Shown one piece after another: positions 12,721 through 25,060 of a stretch of DNA of 64,000 nucleotides (position 1 is its first letter; every line of letters begins with the position of its first letter). Made by a program: the position numbers and the translations under genes. Location of the stretch: the NCBI GenBank assembly GCA_033002965.1, contig JAURVB010001787.1:1-64000 (forward strand). Reading direction: 5' to 3'. The notes under the pieces are model-generated. The model was not told the DNA's origin, ran no database searches, and saw nothing but the letters and a program-made list of their open reading frames with translations. Origin of the DNA: Piper betle (lineage: Eukaryota; Streptophyta; Magnoliopsida; Piperales; Piperaceae).

Positions 12721-12723
12721 TAT

Positions 12724-12812
12724 GGACCTTTAGCTCAAATAGTTCGAGAGCACTCAAGGCTACATGACACATTGATCGCGAGAGGATGGGGGTTCAAATC
12801 CGCCAAGGTCCT
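12724..12812 (+). repeat. tRNA-like sequence: pseudo-tRNA or SINE head
   Basis: GGACCTT (12724-12730) pairs perfectly with AAGGTCC (12805-12811) as an acceptor stem. GCTC..GAGC makes a perfect D stem, and GGTTCAAATCC matches the pol III B box. The middle does not form a convincing anticodon arm, and the D loop lacks the usual GG. It is therefore a degenerate tRNA or a tRNA-derived SINE 5' region, not a functional tRNA gene. Confidence 0.5.
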
Positions 12813-13499
12813 ATAAAATATTGAATTTGTCAAGAGTTGTATTTTATCTTTGAATAAAATAATTAAAACTCATAAAATATCACCAAGGTCTTTTATCATT
12901 TTGTGGTTCAACAATAAAATCCAAAACTGATAAAAAACCATATGTACCATCTTTGCAAAATGTTAAACATGTCATACTCTGTTGCAACATAAATCACAAC
13001 ATGTTTTTAGTTTTGACGAAAAAACGTATAGGATACATCATAACATATGTGAATATCACAGCTGAAAAAGAAGCACCATGTGTATACAATAAGTTAAAAA
13101 AATGTATTTTATATTTGTTTTATAACTTCAGTCATATTCTTTTTCAACATGTCGTTGTGCTCTTAGTTGTCTCCAAAATAACTTGTGATGGATGAACTCG
13201 TCTGCAAGTTTTTGAGAACTTAAAAGGCAGCAACGATAATATCTAAAATTTAAAATTTCTCCTATACACAATCAGCTACTCTCACTTGAGTTGAAATTAT
13301 ATTACTTGACTGCAGTTATGGTGGCAACCAACTGGATGACCTTAGGGTCAGCTTAGTTGGTTAAACCTGCAAATTTACTTTATTTTTCTTCAATGTTTGT
13401 CTCTGTGAACAAAGTTGAGTGTTAGCCAAAACAAACAAAAAACAAAGCAATCTAGAAAAGATATTGTATTAAATAAGATTTATCCACACCATTACCAGT
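12813..13499. other. AT-rich spacer
   Basis: No gene seen. GGTCAGCTTAGTTGGTTAAA at about 13347 resembles another tRNA-derived SINE head, without a matching B box that I could place confidently. Confidence 0.3.
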
Positions 13500-13841
13500 T
13501 CTCTTGATTTTATCTTTTCCACCACTCCTTTAATCTTTTGCTAAGAGGTCTTCCAGGACTATGGGCATGCTTTGGACTCAACACTCTGCGGTTGTTATCA
13601 ACGAAAGGCATACCATCTATAGAGCATGACATACTTTCAATAGTAGGCTTTCCTTGTGGTATGCAAGGCCTCCAATATGTTGGAAAGTGAATTCAACAAC
13701 ATGTTGATAATCCTTTGGATTTGTTGTTGCTAACCCCACCATTTCCATTACTTTAGTCTGACAAATTGTTTGCAAGTCATCAAATCTTTTCATAATATTT
13801 TCTGCAACTATCATCTGTGAATTTTCATTTGTCGAATGCAA
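13500..13841 (-). pseudogene. Possible FAR1/MULE-type transposase C-terminal fragment
   Basis: The minus-strand frame from 13841 reads as a helical region (R-F-D-D-L-Q-T-I-C-Q) and stops at 13617. In-frame sequence past that stop contains S-P-G-R-P-L-S-K-R-L-K, a basic tail resembling the G-R-P-K/R-x-K-R tail after the SWIM region of FAR1/MuDR-derived proteins. The upstream part and zinc finger are missing and stops interrupt the frame. The assignment rests on the tail motif only. Confidence 0.3.
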
Positions 13842-14584
13842 ACAGTTAAATTTATATTATTGATAGGTGGAAAAAGAATTATATTAATTGTCTGTTAATT
13901 TGAACGGCTTTTTGGAAAGATAAATCATAGATATTGTGTGTTTTGATGGTGAGGTTGTGTGATTCTTTGAATTTTTGGATACTGATCTCATTGAACATGT
14001 ATTTGCATGAAAGAAATGTTTTATACATGTTTAGTTCTTGTTTAAATTAAATTATGTTAATGCTTCTTATTTTCATGATGAACTCTTATGGATATATAGA
14101 TTTGTTATAATATTACGAAGTTTTACATATATATATAACCAGCTTAACATGCTAGTTAATCTTTGTAGGAAGATTATACAAAAATATATTGTTAAAATAT
14201 ACTTTAATGGCATAAATTATTAGAGTGAGTAGTTTCATGTAAATTAATCTTGGGTATCAATAAATAAGAGGCCTAACTTGTTTGTATGTTGTGAATTAAT
14301 TTGTGATTGAGTTTGTGGAAGTTTAGATATAAAAAATCGTGTTTGAGATGGCACAAGTACGCTAGGGTGTGAAAGTAGTTGCGCAAGAGCACAAGTGTTA
14401 TGGGCGGCACGAGGCTGAAAACTTCATTTTCGCTTCTACTTTGCATTCATGGAAGTTTCATTGGAGGCTTCCGCTAAGGCGCAAGGCAAATGGTTGGCTG
14501 AATGTGAATTTTCGTTTGAAAGTTAATCAATGGGATTAAACCATAATAATTATTTATAAATAATATTAACGAAGGGGTAATGCT
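13842..14584. other. AT-rich region, probable TE flank
   Basis: No gene. The stretch 14340-14530 resembles retroelement untranslated DNA but has no diagnostic motif. Confidence 0.3.
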
Positions 14585-15829
14585 TGTAAAACCCCCAAAA
14601 AAATATTATTATTATTAATAATTAGGTTATTTTATTTAGGGTTTCGTAAATCTTAAAAATGAATCATAAATAATATTTAACTAAATTAATTTTTAAGAAT
14701 CAATATTGATTTTTATCATATTTGTACAATGATATTTATGAATGTTTTAAACTAAATTTTCTTTATTGATTTTTTGGGATTTGGAGTTGTGGAGTGCGAT
14801 TTAAAATTCATTCGCATTAAGTCAATAATAAGTTTTTGACTTTTCATTATTAAACTAATTGTTGGTATTTAATATAATCAGTTGTGATTATGTTCTTTTA
14901 TATAAAATTTAATGTAGTATTTTTTTAAATTTCACACATATTAATAAAATTTAATGTAGTGATTTCTTGAATTTTACACATATTTTTTTATATAAAGGAG
15001 AGTTTTGTTGATGTTAAATAAAATATCTTCCGTATAGTTTGTGAGTACATTTAACTCATAAAGGGAAGGCTTTAGGATCGTATGTCATAGTTGCAGTTTT
15101 TTATTATAATACAAGGTCCATATAATTATTTAAAATGTTATATATTTCAATTTGAGAGTTTTGGTCGACCTGAGTCTATATTCGATCACCATGCACCGAG
15201 CATAACCAGGGTCAAAGAATTGGTTTAGTTCGACATAAAGCAGCACCCTTAAAATTCTTTGAAAGATTAAATACCTGGCTCCATGTCGAAAGAGTGACTT
15301 GGGCGCATGCATAGTGGCGCAAGACGGCTCATTATGTATTTGTGATATTAAAAGGGTGAGTCAATGACAAATATCAGTAATTATAGGTCGAGGGTCATGT
15401 AATGTGTGTGTGTATACACGTGGGATTATAACTGGATGGGCGGCTACTGTCCCAGCATATTAATAGTTCAGCATAGGCTCATAATTATTAAAAGACATAA
15501 TTTAGATATTATAAAATATATTAATTATTTTTTATAATTATATGATTTAGTATTTTTATTACTAAAACGAAATTGATCTTTGCATGTATGAGCATAGAAG
15601 TGATGGGTAGATTTGAAACAGCTGAAGGACTCTATTAATAGATTATTATTATTTTTCTAGATTGTTTGCAGTGGGATTTTAGTTCAGTTTATGGGCTTAG
15701 ATTATTCCAAATATTTGCATATTAAATTTATTGTTATAAATTTATTTAAAAATTTTAAAATTAATTATGAGATACTTAATTTTATATAGTAACAATTAGC
15801 TCGTAGTTCGAAATGGGCGAGTCGTTACA
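14585..15829 (+). mobile_element. Solo LTR (copy D) of the family at 30464-33383
   Basis: Begins TGTAAAACCC and ends GTCGTTACA. It is collinear with the two LTRs at 30464-31666 and 32147-33383: shared blocks include ATTAGGTTATTTTATTT, TTCACACATATTAATAAAAT, ACATTCGATCACCATG-like text and CCCAGCATATTAA. It carries one copy of a ~120-bp internal segment that is duplicated in both other LTRs. Flanks (ATGCT and ATAAT) match only 3 of 5, so the target duplication has decayed or the solo LTR formed between different insertions. Confidence 0.75.
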
Positions 15830-16345
15830 ATAATCCTAGTTGTTAATTGATGTTTGGTTTGACTTGAAAATTCATTAAGTGTCGTGCATATGTGTGGATT
15901 TATGTCATGTCATTACATATCACGTGAGTTGTAAATATATATTCCTTTTTGTATATTTTTGGATTATAACAGTGCTTGCTAGCTTTTGAGTGAAATTTAG
16001 TAGAGATTTTTCAAGGTACATATAACTTATATTATATTTAATTAGCACATGTAGTCATTGATTAATTGGGTGAGGGTAAAGTTTCTCACATTGGTGTAAG
16101 TGTGGACGTCAAGAGCACTACTTACGTGATTAAGACATGGCTAGAGTGCAAGACTCATCCCAAAACAAAATTAGGTTTTGAGAATTGTGAACCGATTTAG
16201 TTTAGTATGCATTTAGACACTAAAGCTTGGGCAGGGAATAGGGCTATTGTCTCCGAACGAGAGAAATGATTGCATTTATGATCATGGATAGTAATTCTTT
16301 CTAACAAATTGGCTAGTCTATTAGAATCAGAGTTAAGTGTAAACT
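15830..16345. other. AT-rich spacer
   Basis: No gene or clear repeat identified. Confidence 0.3.
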
Positions 16346-16352
16346 CATATTG

Positions 16353-17683
16353 CGTGAAAAAAGATTTGTTGTAGCACTTGCTACCATTGTTGCACGAATC
16401 GGCCGATTCCGAGTGGAATCGGCCGATTTAAATCGGATCGGCACGTTGTCGATCCGATTTTGGGGCTGAATCGGTCAACCCCAAATCGGGCTCGGAATCG
16501 GGTGGTTTACCCCGATTTCGACCGATTTAAATCGGAATCGGAATCGGGGTAAATCGGGAAAAATCGGTTTTTTGAAAAATGACTAAAATACCCTAGGTAT
16601 GATATTAATTAAATTATTTAAACACGGGTAAAATTAGAATTTACCCGAGTGGTGACGGTAGTGACGGCGACAATGGCGAGCAACAGCGGCGGCGGCGGCG
16701 ACGCAGGGTGACGGTGATGGCGAGCGGCGACGGCGTGGGGCTGGTGGCGGGCAGGGGGAGGATCTGGAGGGGCAGGGCTGGGGGCGCAGGGGACGGGGCG
16801 CGGCCGGCAGGGGAGGCGAGGTGGGGCGGCGGTGGCGGGGAGGCAGGGCGGGGCTGGCTGGGGAGGGGGGGCGGGGAGGGGCTGGCGGGACAGGGGCGAG
16901 GGACGGGGCAGCGGGCAGGGCGAGGGGGGCCGGGGCGGGGCTGGGTCTGGGGGAGGAGGGGCGTGGCGGCAACGCAGCGGCGGCTGTGGAGAGAAGAGGC
17001 TGAGATGGAGAGAAGAGGCGAAGAGAAAGAAATAAGGAGTGGCATTCTCGTAATTAAAACTTGACTCGTGCCGACTCGAGTTAAAAATAATAACTAACTC
17101 TAAATAATTTAAAAAATTTTAAAAAAATATGAAAAAATATCATAAAATATAATACATACAATAATATCAAAATTCCATCAATATCTAATTTTATATATTT
17201 ATGTTATGAGTTGTCAAATTATTATATATGACCGATTTAGACCGATTCAATTGAACCGATTCCTGTCCGATTCAGACCGATTCCGATTCCGATTCCGACT
17301 CCCTCAAAAGTCGATTTTGATTCCGATTCCGATTCTGATTCATGCAACCATGCTTGCTACAACAAACTCCTTACAGCAACCCATTAATTAGTTTAAATCA
17401 CTGCAATTTAAGGAATTTGGAAGAAATAACTGTAAGTGTGAGATCTTTCAACTTAGTCCACATTTAATATCTATTGGGAGAAGATCTTGTTTATAAGTGG
17501 GAATGAACTATAGATCTTTAACATTAGTTCACCACATTTATAGAAATGACTTAGGCTTATTACATTGTACTTTGGGCCGGGTTGTGACAGTAAGTAGCAT
17601 TTAAACTCCCTCAATTGTATTGATTTGCACCAATCAAGAGTTGTTATAAGGAGTATACTGTAGCAAGTGCTACAATTTTTCCC
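16353..17683. mobile_element. Foldback MITE (~355 bp before interruption) split by a hAT-type element
   Basis: The left arm TTGTAGCACTTGCTAC (16369-16384) continues after the inserted element as AACAAACTCCTTA. The right arm, read on the minus strand, is TTGTAGCACTTGCTAC followed by AGTATACTCCTTA. Outside the arms CATATTG occurs on both sides (16346-16352 and 17684-17690), a probable 7- or 8-bp target duplication. Removing the 968-bp insertion and one 8-bp duplicate leaves about 355 bp without coding capacity. Confidence 0.6.
16385..17352 (+). mobile_element. hAT-type non-autonomous element, copy 1 (968 bp)
   Basis: Perfect 8-bp target duplication CTTGCTAC at 16377-16384 and 17353-17360. Terminal inverted repeats are CATTGTTGCACGAATCGG and, complemented, CATGGTTGCATGAATCAG. 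Many ATCGG/CCGAT motifs crowd both subterminal zones (16395-16570 and 17225-17340), a hAT hallmark. The interior has a 330-bp very G-rich block (16680-17015) and the AT-rich cassette with a TTGACTCG..CGAGT arm (17040-17210). No transposase; it would need a source in trans. Open frames in the G-rich block are low complexity. Confidence 0.88.
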
Positions 17684-17699
17684 CATATTGTGATGCTTG

Positions 17700-18898
17700 T
17701 GTTAAGTGTTTAAAGTATATAATATTTATCCATGTTTTTAATGTGATTTTGTAAATTTTGGGTATAAATATTATTAATTAGGGATATTTTACTTTATTTT
17801 TTAGTTAATTAATATTTTATTAGATATGTTTAATTTTAAAGTTTAATGCAGAAAAAAAGTGGAAAACAAAGAAGTTTAGGAATTGTTCATTGGAGCATTA
17901 GACCCTACCCATTGATGGTTATAATTTAATGGTGTTGACAAAACTCTGATGAAGATGAATACATATAGCTTTGGCTGCATTTAAGTGTTGGCGTGGAGTT
18001 AGAAACTTCATCGGACATCATAATCAATTAGATTACATCGAGTTGTAAAATCCATCACTTAAATTCTTATATTTCCTGGGTATCTCATCTTCTATATAAA
18101 TGGAGTGGGTTATTTGTTGTTTGGGATATCTCAACTTTTAGCTTAGAAGTAGTTCTAGTTTTTGTAATCTTTTTCCCTTCATAATGAGGAGTAGTTTCTC
18201 CTTTATAATATTTTTTGTTTTTATTATGGAGTAATATTTTTACTTCGTTCTAGAGAAAAACAAAATTAAATTTGGTTTAATTGATTTTATTTCAATCTTT
18301 TACTCTTTTATTCAATTGGATTAATTGAATTATCATGTTTTTAATGCTAATAGTAGATTGATCACCTATTACTTAGTTCATGAGGTTTAATTAGATTTTG
18401 GGAGAAATCAGTTAGATTAGTCATTGATAATTCAGCATGAGACAGAGTTTTTGACTTGTTTGTTGTTATGGTCGAGGAGATACACAGATACCGTATGCGA
18501 TTATCAGGCAAATTTTAATGCGTTATTTTGTTCATTAATTAATTATCACCGGGAGGTAAAAATTAAGGGCGAAATAATAAATGCATGAAAGGAGCGGGAG
18601 CTACCATGTCATATAATTTTTCTAGATCTGTTAATTCGAGAGAATAAAATATAAGAAGAGTAAGATGCGATGAATATTAAATTCATGTTGAGGGAGGTTT
18701 GACTCTATAAACGAGTTTGAATTCTATTATAATTTTTTCTTTTAATTTAAAAGCTGTTACTTAGATATAGTTAACTCGATTATTTTTATTTTTATTCTTA
18801 ATTTTATTTTCTTTAATTAATTTAAGGAAATTTATCTCTCGGTGGGACGATACTTAAATTCCTTTTTATATTACTTGTTCCGACTATGTATACTTGCA
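17700..18898 (+). mobile_element. 5' LTR of an Athila-like gypsy relic
   Basis: Starts TGTTAAGTGTTTAAAG and ends near CTATGTATACTTGCA. It aligns block by block with 23895-25060 (GTTTTTAATG, GCATTAGACCC, CCCATTGATG, TATCTCAACTTTTAGC, TTACTTGTTC). Both copies are AT-rich and diverged by many substitutions and small indels, so the insertion is old. The 5-bp flanks do not match. Edges are inferred from where the two copies stop aligning. Confidence 0.7.
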
Positions 18899-19944
18899 CC
18901 TTAGGCAATCAATAGTGATGGAGGGTCTCACTTTTGAAATAGATAATTTAAAGCTTTATTGGCTAAGTATGGAGTGAAATATAAGGTGGCTTCCTGCGCT
19001 TGCCATCTACAAACTAACGGTCTATGCTGAAATATCTAATCAAGAAATTCTTAAAATTCTAGAGAAGATAATAAAAGGTAATAGAAAGGATTGGTTTATT
19101 CAGTTAATGATGCTCTATAGACTTATAGAACAACTTTCAAGACACTGATTGACATGTCCCCTTATCAATTAATGTTTGGAAATGTTTGTCATTTTTCCAT
19201 AGAATTAGGACATAAAGCTTTTGGGCTATTAAGGAATTGAATTTTTGACTTAGAAGCATATAGAAAAATGAGACTACAATAATTTGTTGAATTAAAATAA
19301 ATTAGGAGAATTCTATGAAAATTTCTAAGATCTATAAGGAAAAATCCAAAGCATGGCATGATCAAAGAATTGCTTCTAAACCATTTTTCTCTTTGAACAA
19401 AAAATATTGTTATATAACTCAAGGTTGAAAATTTTCATAAGAAAATTAAAATTAAGATGGTCTTGTCACTTTATATAGTGCAAACAGTTCTTCTACACAG
19501 TGCACTTGAAATTAATACTAAACAAGGGGATCAATCATTTAAAGTGAATAGATGTAGACTAAGACACTACTATGAAGAAGAACAACTTTGGAAGTCTTCC
19601 ATCACATTAAATAAAGTCTGGTTGTAGACGATAAACCAAGCGCTTGCTTGGGATGCAAACCAAGAATGGGTCAAGTGTAAATTCAGTTCTTCATGATAAT
19701 CATCCACTGACTAATTGGTTGAGGGAGTTTTTCTTTCTTTCGTATTTTTATGTTAATTTTAACATTGAGGACAATGTTTGGTTTTAAGGTAATGGGGGAT
19801 GCCTGTAATTTTGTGTATATTGTTCATGCTTGACTCATGTTTAGATCTAAATATGCATATATATGTATGTAGTGGTTAGTAGTAGAGATTTTATTACGCA
19901 ATAATATATTAGTCTTTTGGTTCAATGATAGGTATATGTGAATT
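18899..19944 (+). pseudogene. Gypsy (Athila-like) integrase C-terminal remnant
   Basis: With several stops and frame changes, the plus strand still reads Y-G-V-K-Y-K-V-A, then N-R-K-D-W, then S-P-Y-Q-L-M-F-G-N-V, E-L-G-H-K-A-F, and later F-K-V-N-R-C-R-L-R-H-Y-Y-E-E. These are hallmarks of the integrase core end and C-terminal domain of plant gypsy elements. It follows the 5' LTR directly, so gag, protease, RT and most of integrase have been deleted. ATTGAGGACAATG at about 19760 is typical of the segment just after pol. Confidence 0.75.
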
Positions 19945-22943
19945 TGTAAAACCCACGATTCGAGTCAGGGTTTTATATTCAGAACCGGTCGGTTCGACCG
20001 TTATTTTCGAGTCGAGTCAGATTCAGAACACGTGTACTGAGTCGACGCCAGTCGCGTGTATGAGCTATGAGGGTCATGCGTACCCAAGTATATGATGATA
20101 ACGTCATGAACACAGCAGAACAGAATGAGTTATCAGAATATATGAGAGTATGCCAGTTCATTTTTTTTATTTATATATATAGTGGATCGTAGAATTAGTT
20201 TTAGGCCGTTTACCGCGTTAGGACGCGTTACGGGCAGTTTGGGTGGGTTGTTAGTCATAGAGCATATCATTATAATGTTGTGGTGTTTGATTGATTTTAT
20301 GGGATTTTTCCCGATTTTTTTTTAGGATTTAATACGCCTTAGTTATTATTCTTGACTCGAGCTGGACACGAGTCAAGTAATATTTACGATATTGCCACCT
20401 AGTTGTTTTTCTCACTTCCTCGACCTTTCTTCCTCCTTCCCCATCCAAACCCTAGCCGCGCCGCCACCTTTTCTTTATCGCCGCCACCGCCGTCGACGTC
20501 GGCCTGCCGCCGATCGTCGCCGCCAGGCCCACGCCGCAGTGTTGCCGTGCCGCCCCGACCAGCCCCGGCCGCTGCCAGGCCGCCGTGACGCCGGAATCGC
20601 CGTGCCTAGCGCCGCAGCTACGTTTTGGTCGCGTCGCCGATTCTGCCGCCGGCGACCGTCGCCGCCACGATCAGGTGGTCGCCTCGACACCCTCAACCCC
20701 CTAGCAACCTTCCCCGACCGGAACGGAGGCCAGCGCCGCCCATCCCGGCCGGATCTCCACACCACCACGGCCAGCCTCTGTTTTAGCCATTTTTCGGCGA
20801 GCCACCGCCTCGGCCGACCACGTCGACGTCGTGGATGTGTTGGGCTCGCCGAGCCGGTTCCAATGGTACCCAATATGACCACTTTCCGGCCAGTAGACGC
20901 CGCCGGCGACTGTCGCCGGAAAACCGCCGGAAGCTACCGGAAAACTACTGAAACTTGCGGAAAACCGCCGGAAAATCGGATTCGCTGGAATTCGCCGGAT
21001 CTTCCGAGGAGTTCATCCAGTCGATCCCGATCGAACATCGGACGCCGATGAGCGCCGAATTCGAGCTCTGAGACGCGCGACGGAACCCTAGCCGTCGCCG
21101 ATTGCCGACGACGTGAGGTATAATTACCTCCGATTTGATTATTTAAAATTGATGATGATTGTTAGCATAACATGCTAGAATTGGTTAGTTGTTAGGATAA
21201 ATGTATGACTATGAATGAAATGATGATTGCATGATGCAATTAATTGAGAATGAAGGTTAAGTGATCTAATGAGGTAGATCGAGTCTCAGCATGATAAGTG
21301 ATCAGGACGTAACCTTGAAAAACACAATAAAATTAGTATGAATAGGATGAGTTAGAATTATTAACATTTATGATTATTTAACTGTTGCTGGATGTTGATG
21401 ATTGAATTGTGTGTGATGTTCATTGCGTTTGATGCATCATTTAGTTAGCGGGCGTTAGTATTTAGTTTTGATGTGTAGGTACGGAGTAGGAGCTCGCCGC
21501 CTAGGCGCGATGACACGCTTGGAGCTTCTACCAGGTCCGTTTAGGACTCGTCTCTGTTTTACGCTCTTTCTATTGTATGTTTATTTTATTATTTGCAGGA
21601 CGGGTTAAGTGGCGTTTTATTGGATCCCACTTAACTCGGGCCATTTAACCGAACAGTTTTCCGGATTAATAACCCTCGAGGATGAGATCCCTCGAGGATG
21701 ATTTCGAAAACAAGATCCACCACAAGTTGCCTTCGGGCCTATTATATAAATCCCTACCCAACCCTATATATATATAGTAGTTTTCGTGTTTTCAGTGAGA
21801 CGAGAGATGGAGAAACCGACTGCACGTACCATGAGCGGATGCCGTGACAGTCAAAGCGGGCTCTGGATTAGTGCCAGCGGACTGTTCCATTCCCGAGGGA
21901 TCCTGACAACTCCGCGTTTGAGTTCCTCACACCCGGAGAACGTGGAGGTTTACGGGTACTGTTTAGTACAGCGCATGTCCGGACTTGTGGTTCAAAGGGT
22001 ACTAAAGGCGACTGCCTGAGAGTACTCGGCCTTCGTGCTCAAGGCCAGGAGAAATATAGAGGTAAGGAGAGGGCTTAGGATTTGAGACCAGAAAATGAAG
22101 TAAGAAAATGCCGAGAGCGGCATCAGCAGCAGCAGATCAGTAAGTTCGGGATGCTACCGGGTCTGCAGCCCAGTGGCTCCTCAGTAGTGCCCTTTAGAGT
22201 GTTCACGTGGAGTATATGATGTTTTCTTTCATATGAGAGTTTGCTCTCATAGCCAGCTTGTTATAGTTATTTTATTTTCCGAACCAGTAACACTTGTTAC
22301 TGACGTGTTTTTATACTATATGTAGGTAATAATCACGAGTTGGAGGAGCCAGCTTGGACGGAGGAGCAATGATGTCGTTTGCACACATGTCAGTCGATAG
22401 AGTAATTAATGTTTTTGTTATGATGTTATTATCTTGAGAATGACGTGAAATGCTGAGACATGATATGATGTGATTAAATGCTTAAGATATGATGATAGGA
22501 CGTAATTAAGTGCTAAGAGATGATGAGATGATGTGAACACGAATAGATTGCGAAATGGAAGCATAGTGGGTTGAGACCCAAGTTTCAAAATGAGTTACAA
22601 CATGTTAGATTTTGTATTTTGTATGAATGAAATTGTTTGATATATGGTTATATATATATTTGCATATGTATATTTGACAGGGTGGCCCTTAATTGCATTT
22701 TTAGGGGAAACTCTGTCCGTTATATTTCAAAGTTTTTATTAATTTTTATCGGGATTGTCTTGGTGTGTACTTTGATTTGCATGTCATTCATGTAGTACCA
22801 TGTTAGGGTTTGTGCATTCATCCATGCATTGAGAGTTGTATCTTCATCTTAAGACGCCGAAATTGGATCCGTATGAGTTAGGTTCGGGTTAGCCGACCTA
22901 ACCGGGGCCTGTAACATACCGGTTCGGTTCACGGGGTGTTACA
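19945..22943 (+). mobile_element. Solo LTR copy B, 2,999 bp
   Basis: Starts TGTAAAACCC, ends GGGGTGTTACA, and is flanked by a perfect 5-bp duplication GAATT (19940-19944 and 22944-22948). No second LTR, primer site or coding interior is present, so this is a solo LTR. Its 5' end is rich in TGACTCG/CGAGTCA motifs. It contains an AT-rich cassette (20225-20400), a 650-bp GC-rich island (20410-21115) bracketed by AACCCTAGCCG, a doubled CCTCGAGGATGA at about 21676, and a TATTATATAAATCCC promoter-like TATA region near 21740. The 219-codon open frame in the island (20392-21051) is Arg/Pro-rich low complexity. It sits inside the Athila-like relic. Confidence 0.88.
20410..21115 (+). other. GC-rich island inside solo LTR B
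   Basis: Abrupt rise in GC with AAACCCTAGCCG at about 20450 and AACCCTAGCCG at about 21083. The text after it (GACGACGTGAG|GTATAAT) has a donor-like end. It resembles a plant 5' leader or first exon more than ordinary LTR sequence. Copies A and C carry the equivalent block. Confidence 0.5.
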
Positions 22944-23894
22944 GAATTAGTCTTACTTTTTTTGGAAAACTTGAATAATTGATATAAGGGGATGAACTTA
23001 GTAAATGATTGTATTTGAGAGTTTGTTCTCTACCTTATATTATTTTCACAATTCTTTTAGTTTAAATGATTTCAATGAATGTTTTGCAATAGGAAAAATC
23101 ATTTAATCATAAGAATTTGCATGACGGCTTTGGTTATTTTAGGTTTGTCCTAGCATTGTTTTACTTCTTAAAAAAACGAAAACAAAATTGAATAAATTAG
23201 AGCAATGATTACTTTTTTGAGTAACTAGGCCTTTGAAACTCAGTAATATGGGGGTTCGCGTCAAAAGGTAATACTAGTTATCTCTGTTTGCATATTGGCC
23301 CTTTGCGGAGTAACCAGGCCTTCGTAACTCAATAATTATGGGGGTTCACGTCAAGGTAAAGCTGGCTATTCTAAAAAAAAAAATTAGAGCAATGACTACT
23401 TTGATGAGTTATCGGGCCTTTGTAACTTAATACTTATGAGGGTTCGCGTCAAAAGGTACTAGTTACCTATCTTTGTATATTGGTACTTTGCTGAGTAACC
23501 GGGCTTTCGTTACTTAGTAATTATGGGGGTTCACGTTAAAAGGTAAAGCTACTTATTCTTACAAAAAAAACCAAAAATAAATGCTTATATTAGTGGAGAT
23601 GAGGGCAAATGGCAAACATATTTAAACATGAATAAGAGTGTTATTTTCTTGTTGCAAATGAGAAGGATAAGTAAATGAAAATGATAAGCAAAAGGATTAT
23701 CTGACACACACACACATAGCCTTTTTTTAGGTGTGATTGATGAAAGAGAATTTCTGATTTGATTAACATCTTGGTTCCTTTTGATAGTTTAATGTAGAAT
23801 CATATGAGAACATAATGGGGACTAAGTCTTTTTGTGTTGTATTTTTTTTTGTTATGCTATTTTGCTCGGGACAGGCAAAAGTTTAAGTTAAGAG
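22944..23894 (+). mobile_element. 3' internal region of the Athila-like relic with polypurine-type tract
   Basis: Continues the element after solo LTR B. It ends with TTTTGCTCGGGACAGGCAAA and an A/G-rich run just before the 3' LTR, a motif well known at the 3' end of plant gypsy elements. Confidence 0.65.
23213..23560 (+). repeat. Four ~90-bp tandem units before the 3' LTR
   Basis: The phrase GAGTAACCGGGC..TTAGTAATTATGGGGGTTCACG recurs four times with spacing of about 90, 99 and 86 bp. Short A-runs separate the second and third units, suggesting a doubled two-unit array. Confidence 0.7.
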
Positions 23895-25060
23895 TGTGAG
23901 TGTTTAAAGTATACAATATTTACCCATGTTTTTAATGTAATTTTGTAAATTATGAGTATTAATATTATTAATTAGGTGATGTTTTATTTTATTTTTTAGT
24001 TAATTAATATTTTATTAGATATGTGAAGTTTTATGTAGAAAAAAAGTCAAAACGAAAAAGCTTAGGAATTGTTCGTCAGAGCATTAGACCCCACCCATTG
24101 ATGGGTATAATTTATGGTGTTGACAAAGTTCGATGAGGATGGATATACATAGCGTTGGCTGCATTTGAGTAAGTCAGACAATTAAAAACTTTAACAGACA
24201 TCATAATCAATTAAACTACATCGAGTTATAAAATCCTTCCTCGAATTCTTGTATCTCCTGGGTATCACATCTTCTATGTAATGAGTGATCATTTGTTATT
24301 TGAGATATCTCAACTTTTAGCTTAAAAGTAGTTATAGTTTTTGTAATCTTTTTCCCTTCATATTGAGAAGTAGTTTCTTTTTTATAATATTTTTTATTTT
24401 TATTATGGAGTAATTTTTTATTTCATTCTACAGAAGAACAAAACTAAACATGGTTTAATTAAATTCATTTTAATCTCTTACTCTTTTATTCAATTGGATT
24501 GCTTGGATTATCACGTTCTTAATGCTAAGAGCAGATTGATCACCTATTACTTAGTTCGTGAGGTTTAATTAAATTTCGGGAGAAATCGGTTAGATTAGTT
24601 ATTGATAATTTATCATGAGACGAGTCTTTTAACTTGTTTGTTGTTATGGTCAGGAGATACACGATACCATATGTGATTGTCAGGCAAATCTTAATGTGTT
24701 ATTTTGTTGATTAATTAATTATCACCGAAAGGTAAAAATTGAGGTGAAATAATAGATGCATGAAAGAGCGGGAGTTACCATGTCATATAATTTTTCTAGA
24801 TCGGCAATTTGAGAGGATAAAAAATAAGAGTAAGATGTGATGAATATTAAATTCATGTTAAGGGAAATTTGACTTTATAACGAGTTTATTCATTATAACT
24901 TTTTCTTTAATTTAAAGTTATTACTTATATTTAGTTAAATTGATTATTTTTGTTTTATTCTTCGTTTTATTTTTTTAAATTAATTTAAGAAAATTCATCT
25001 TTATGTAGTACAATACTTAAATTCATCTTATATTACTTGTTCTAACTATGTATATTTGCA
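23895..25060 (+). mobile_element. 3' LTR of the Athila-like gypsy relic
   Basis: Starts TGTGAGTGTTTAAAG right after the purine-rich tract and ends at TATATTTGCA. Collinear with 17700-18898 and slightly shorter. Confidence 0.7.

Noticed and set aside
12724..12812. Functional tRNA gene
   Set aside because: Acceptor and D stems pair but no anticodon arm forms and conserved D-loop bases are missing.
16680..17015. G-rich tract as a CpG-island promoter of a host gene
   Set aside because: It is wholly inside the element bounded by the 8-bp duplication, with no downstream gene.
16634..17064. Five overlapping Gly/Pro/Arg-rich open frames
   Set aside because: Composition artefact of the G-rich block inside a non-autonomous hAT-type element with mapped ends.
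20392..21051. 219-codon open frame as a gene
   Set aside because: Inside solo LTR B; Arg/Pro-rich, no domain, opposite-strand frame equally open.
23213..23560. CRISPR-like array from regularly spaced repeats
   Set aside because: Units are contiguous ~90-bp tandem copies in a plant retroelement; there are no unique spacers.
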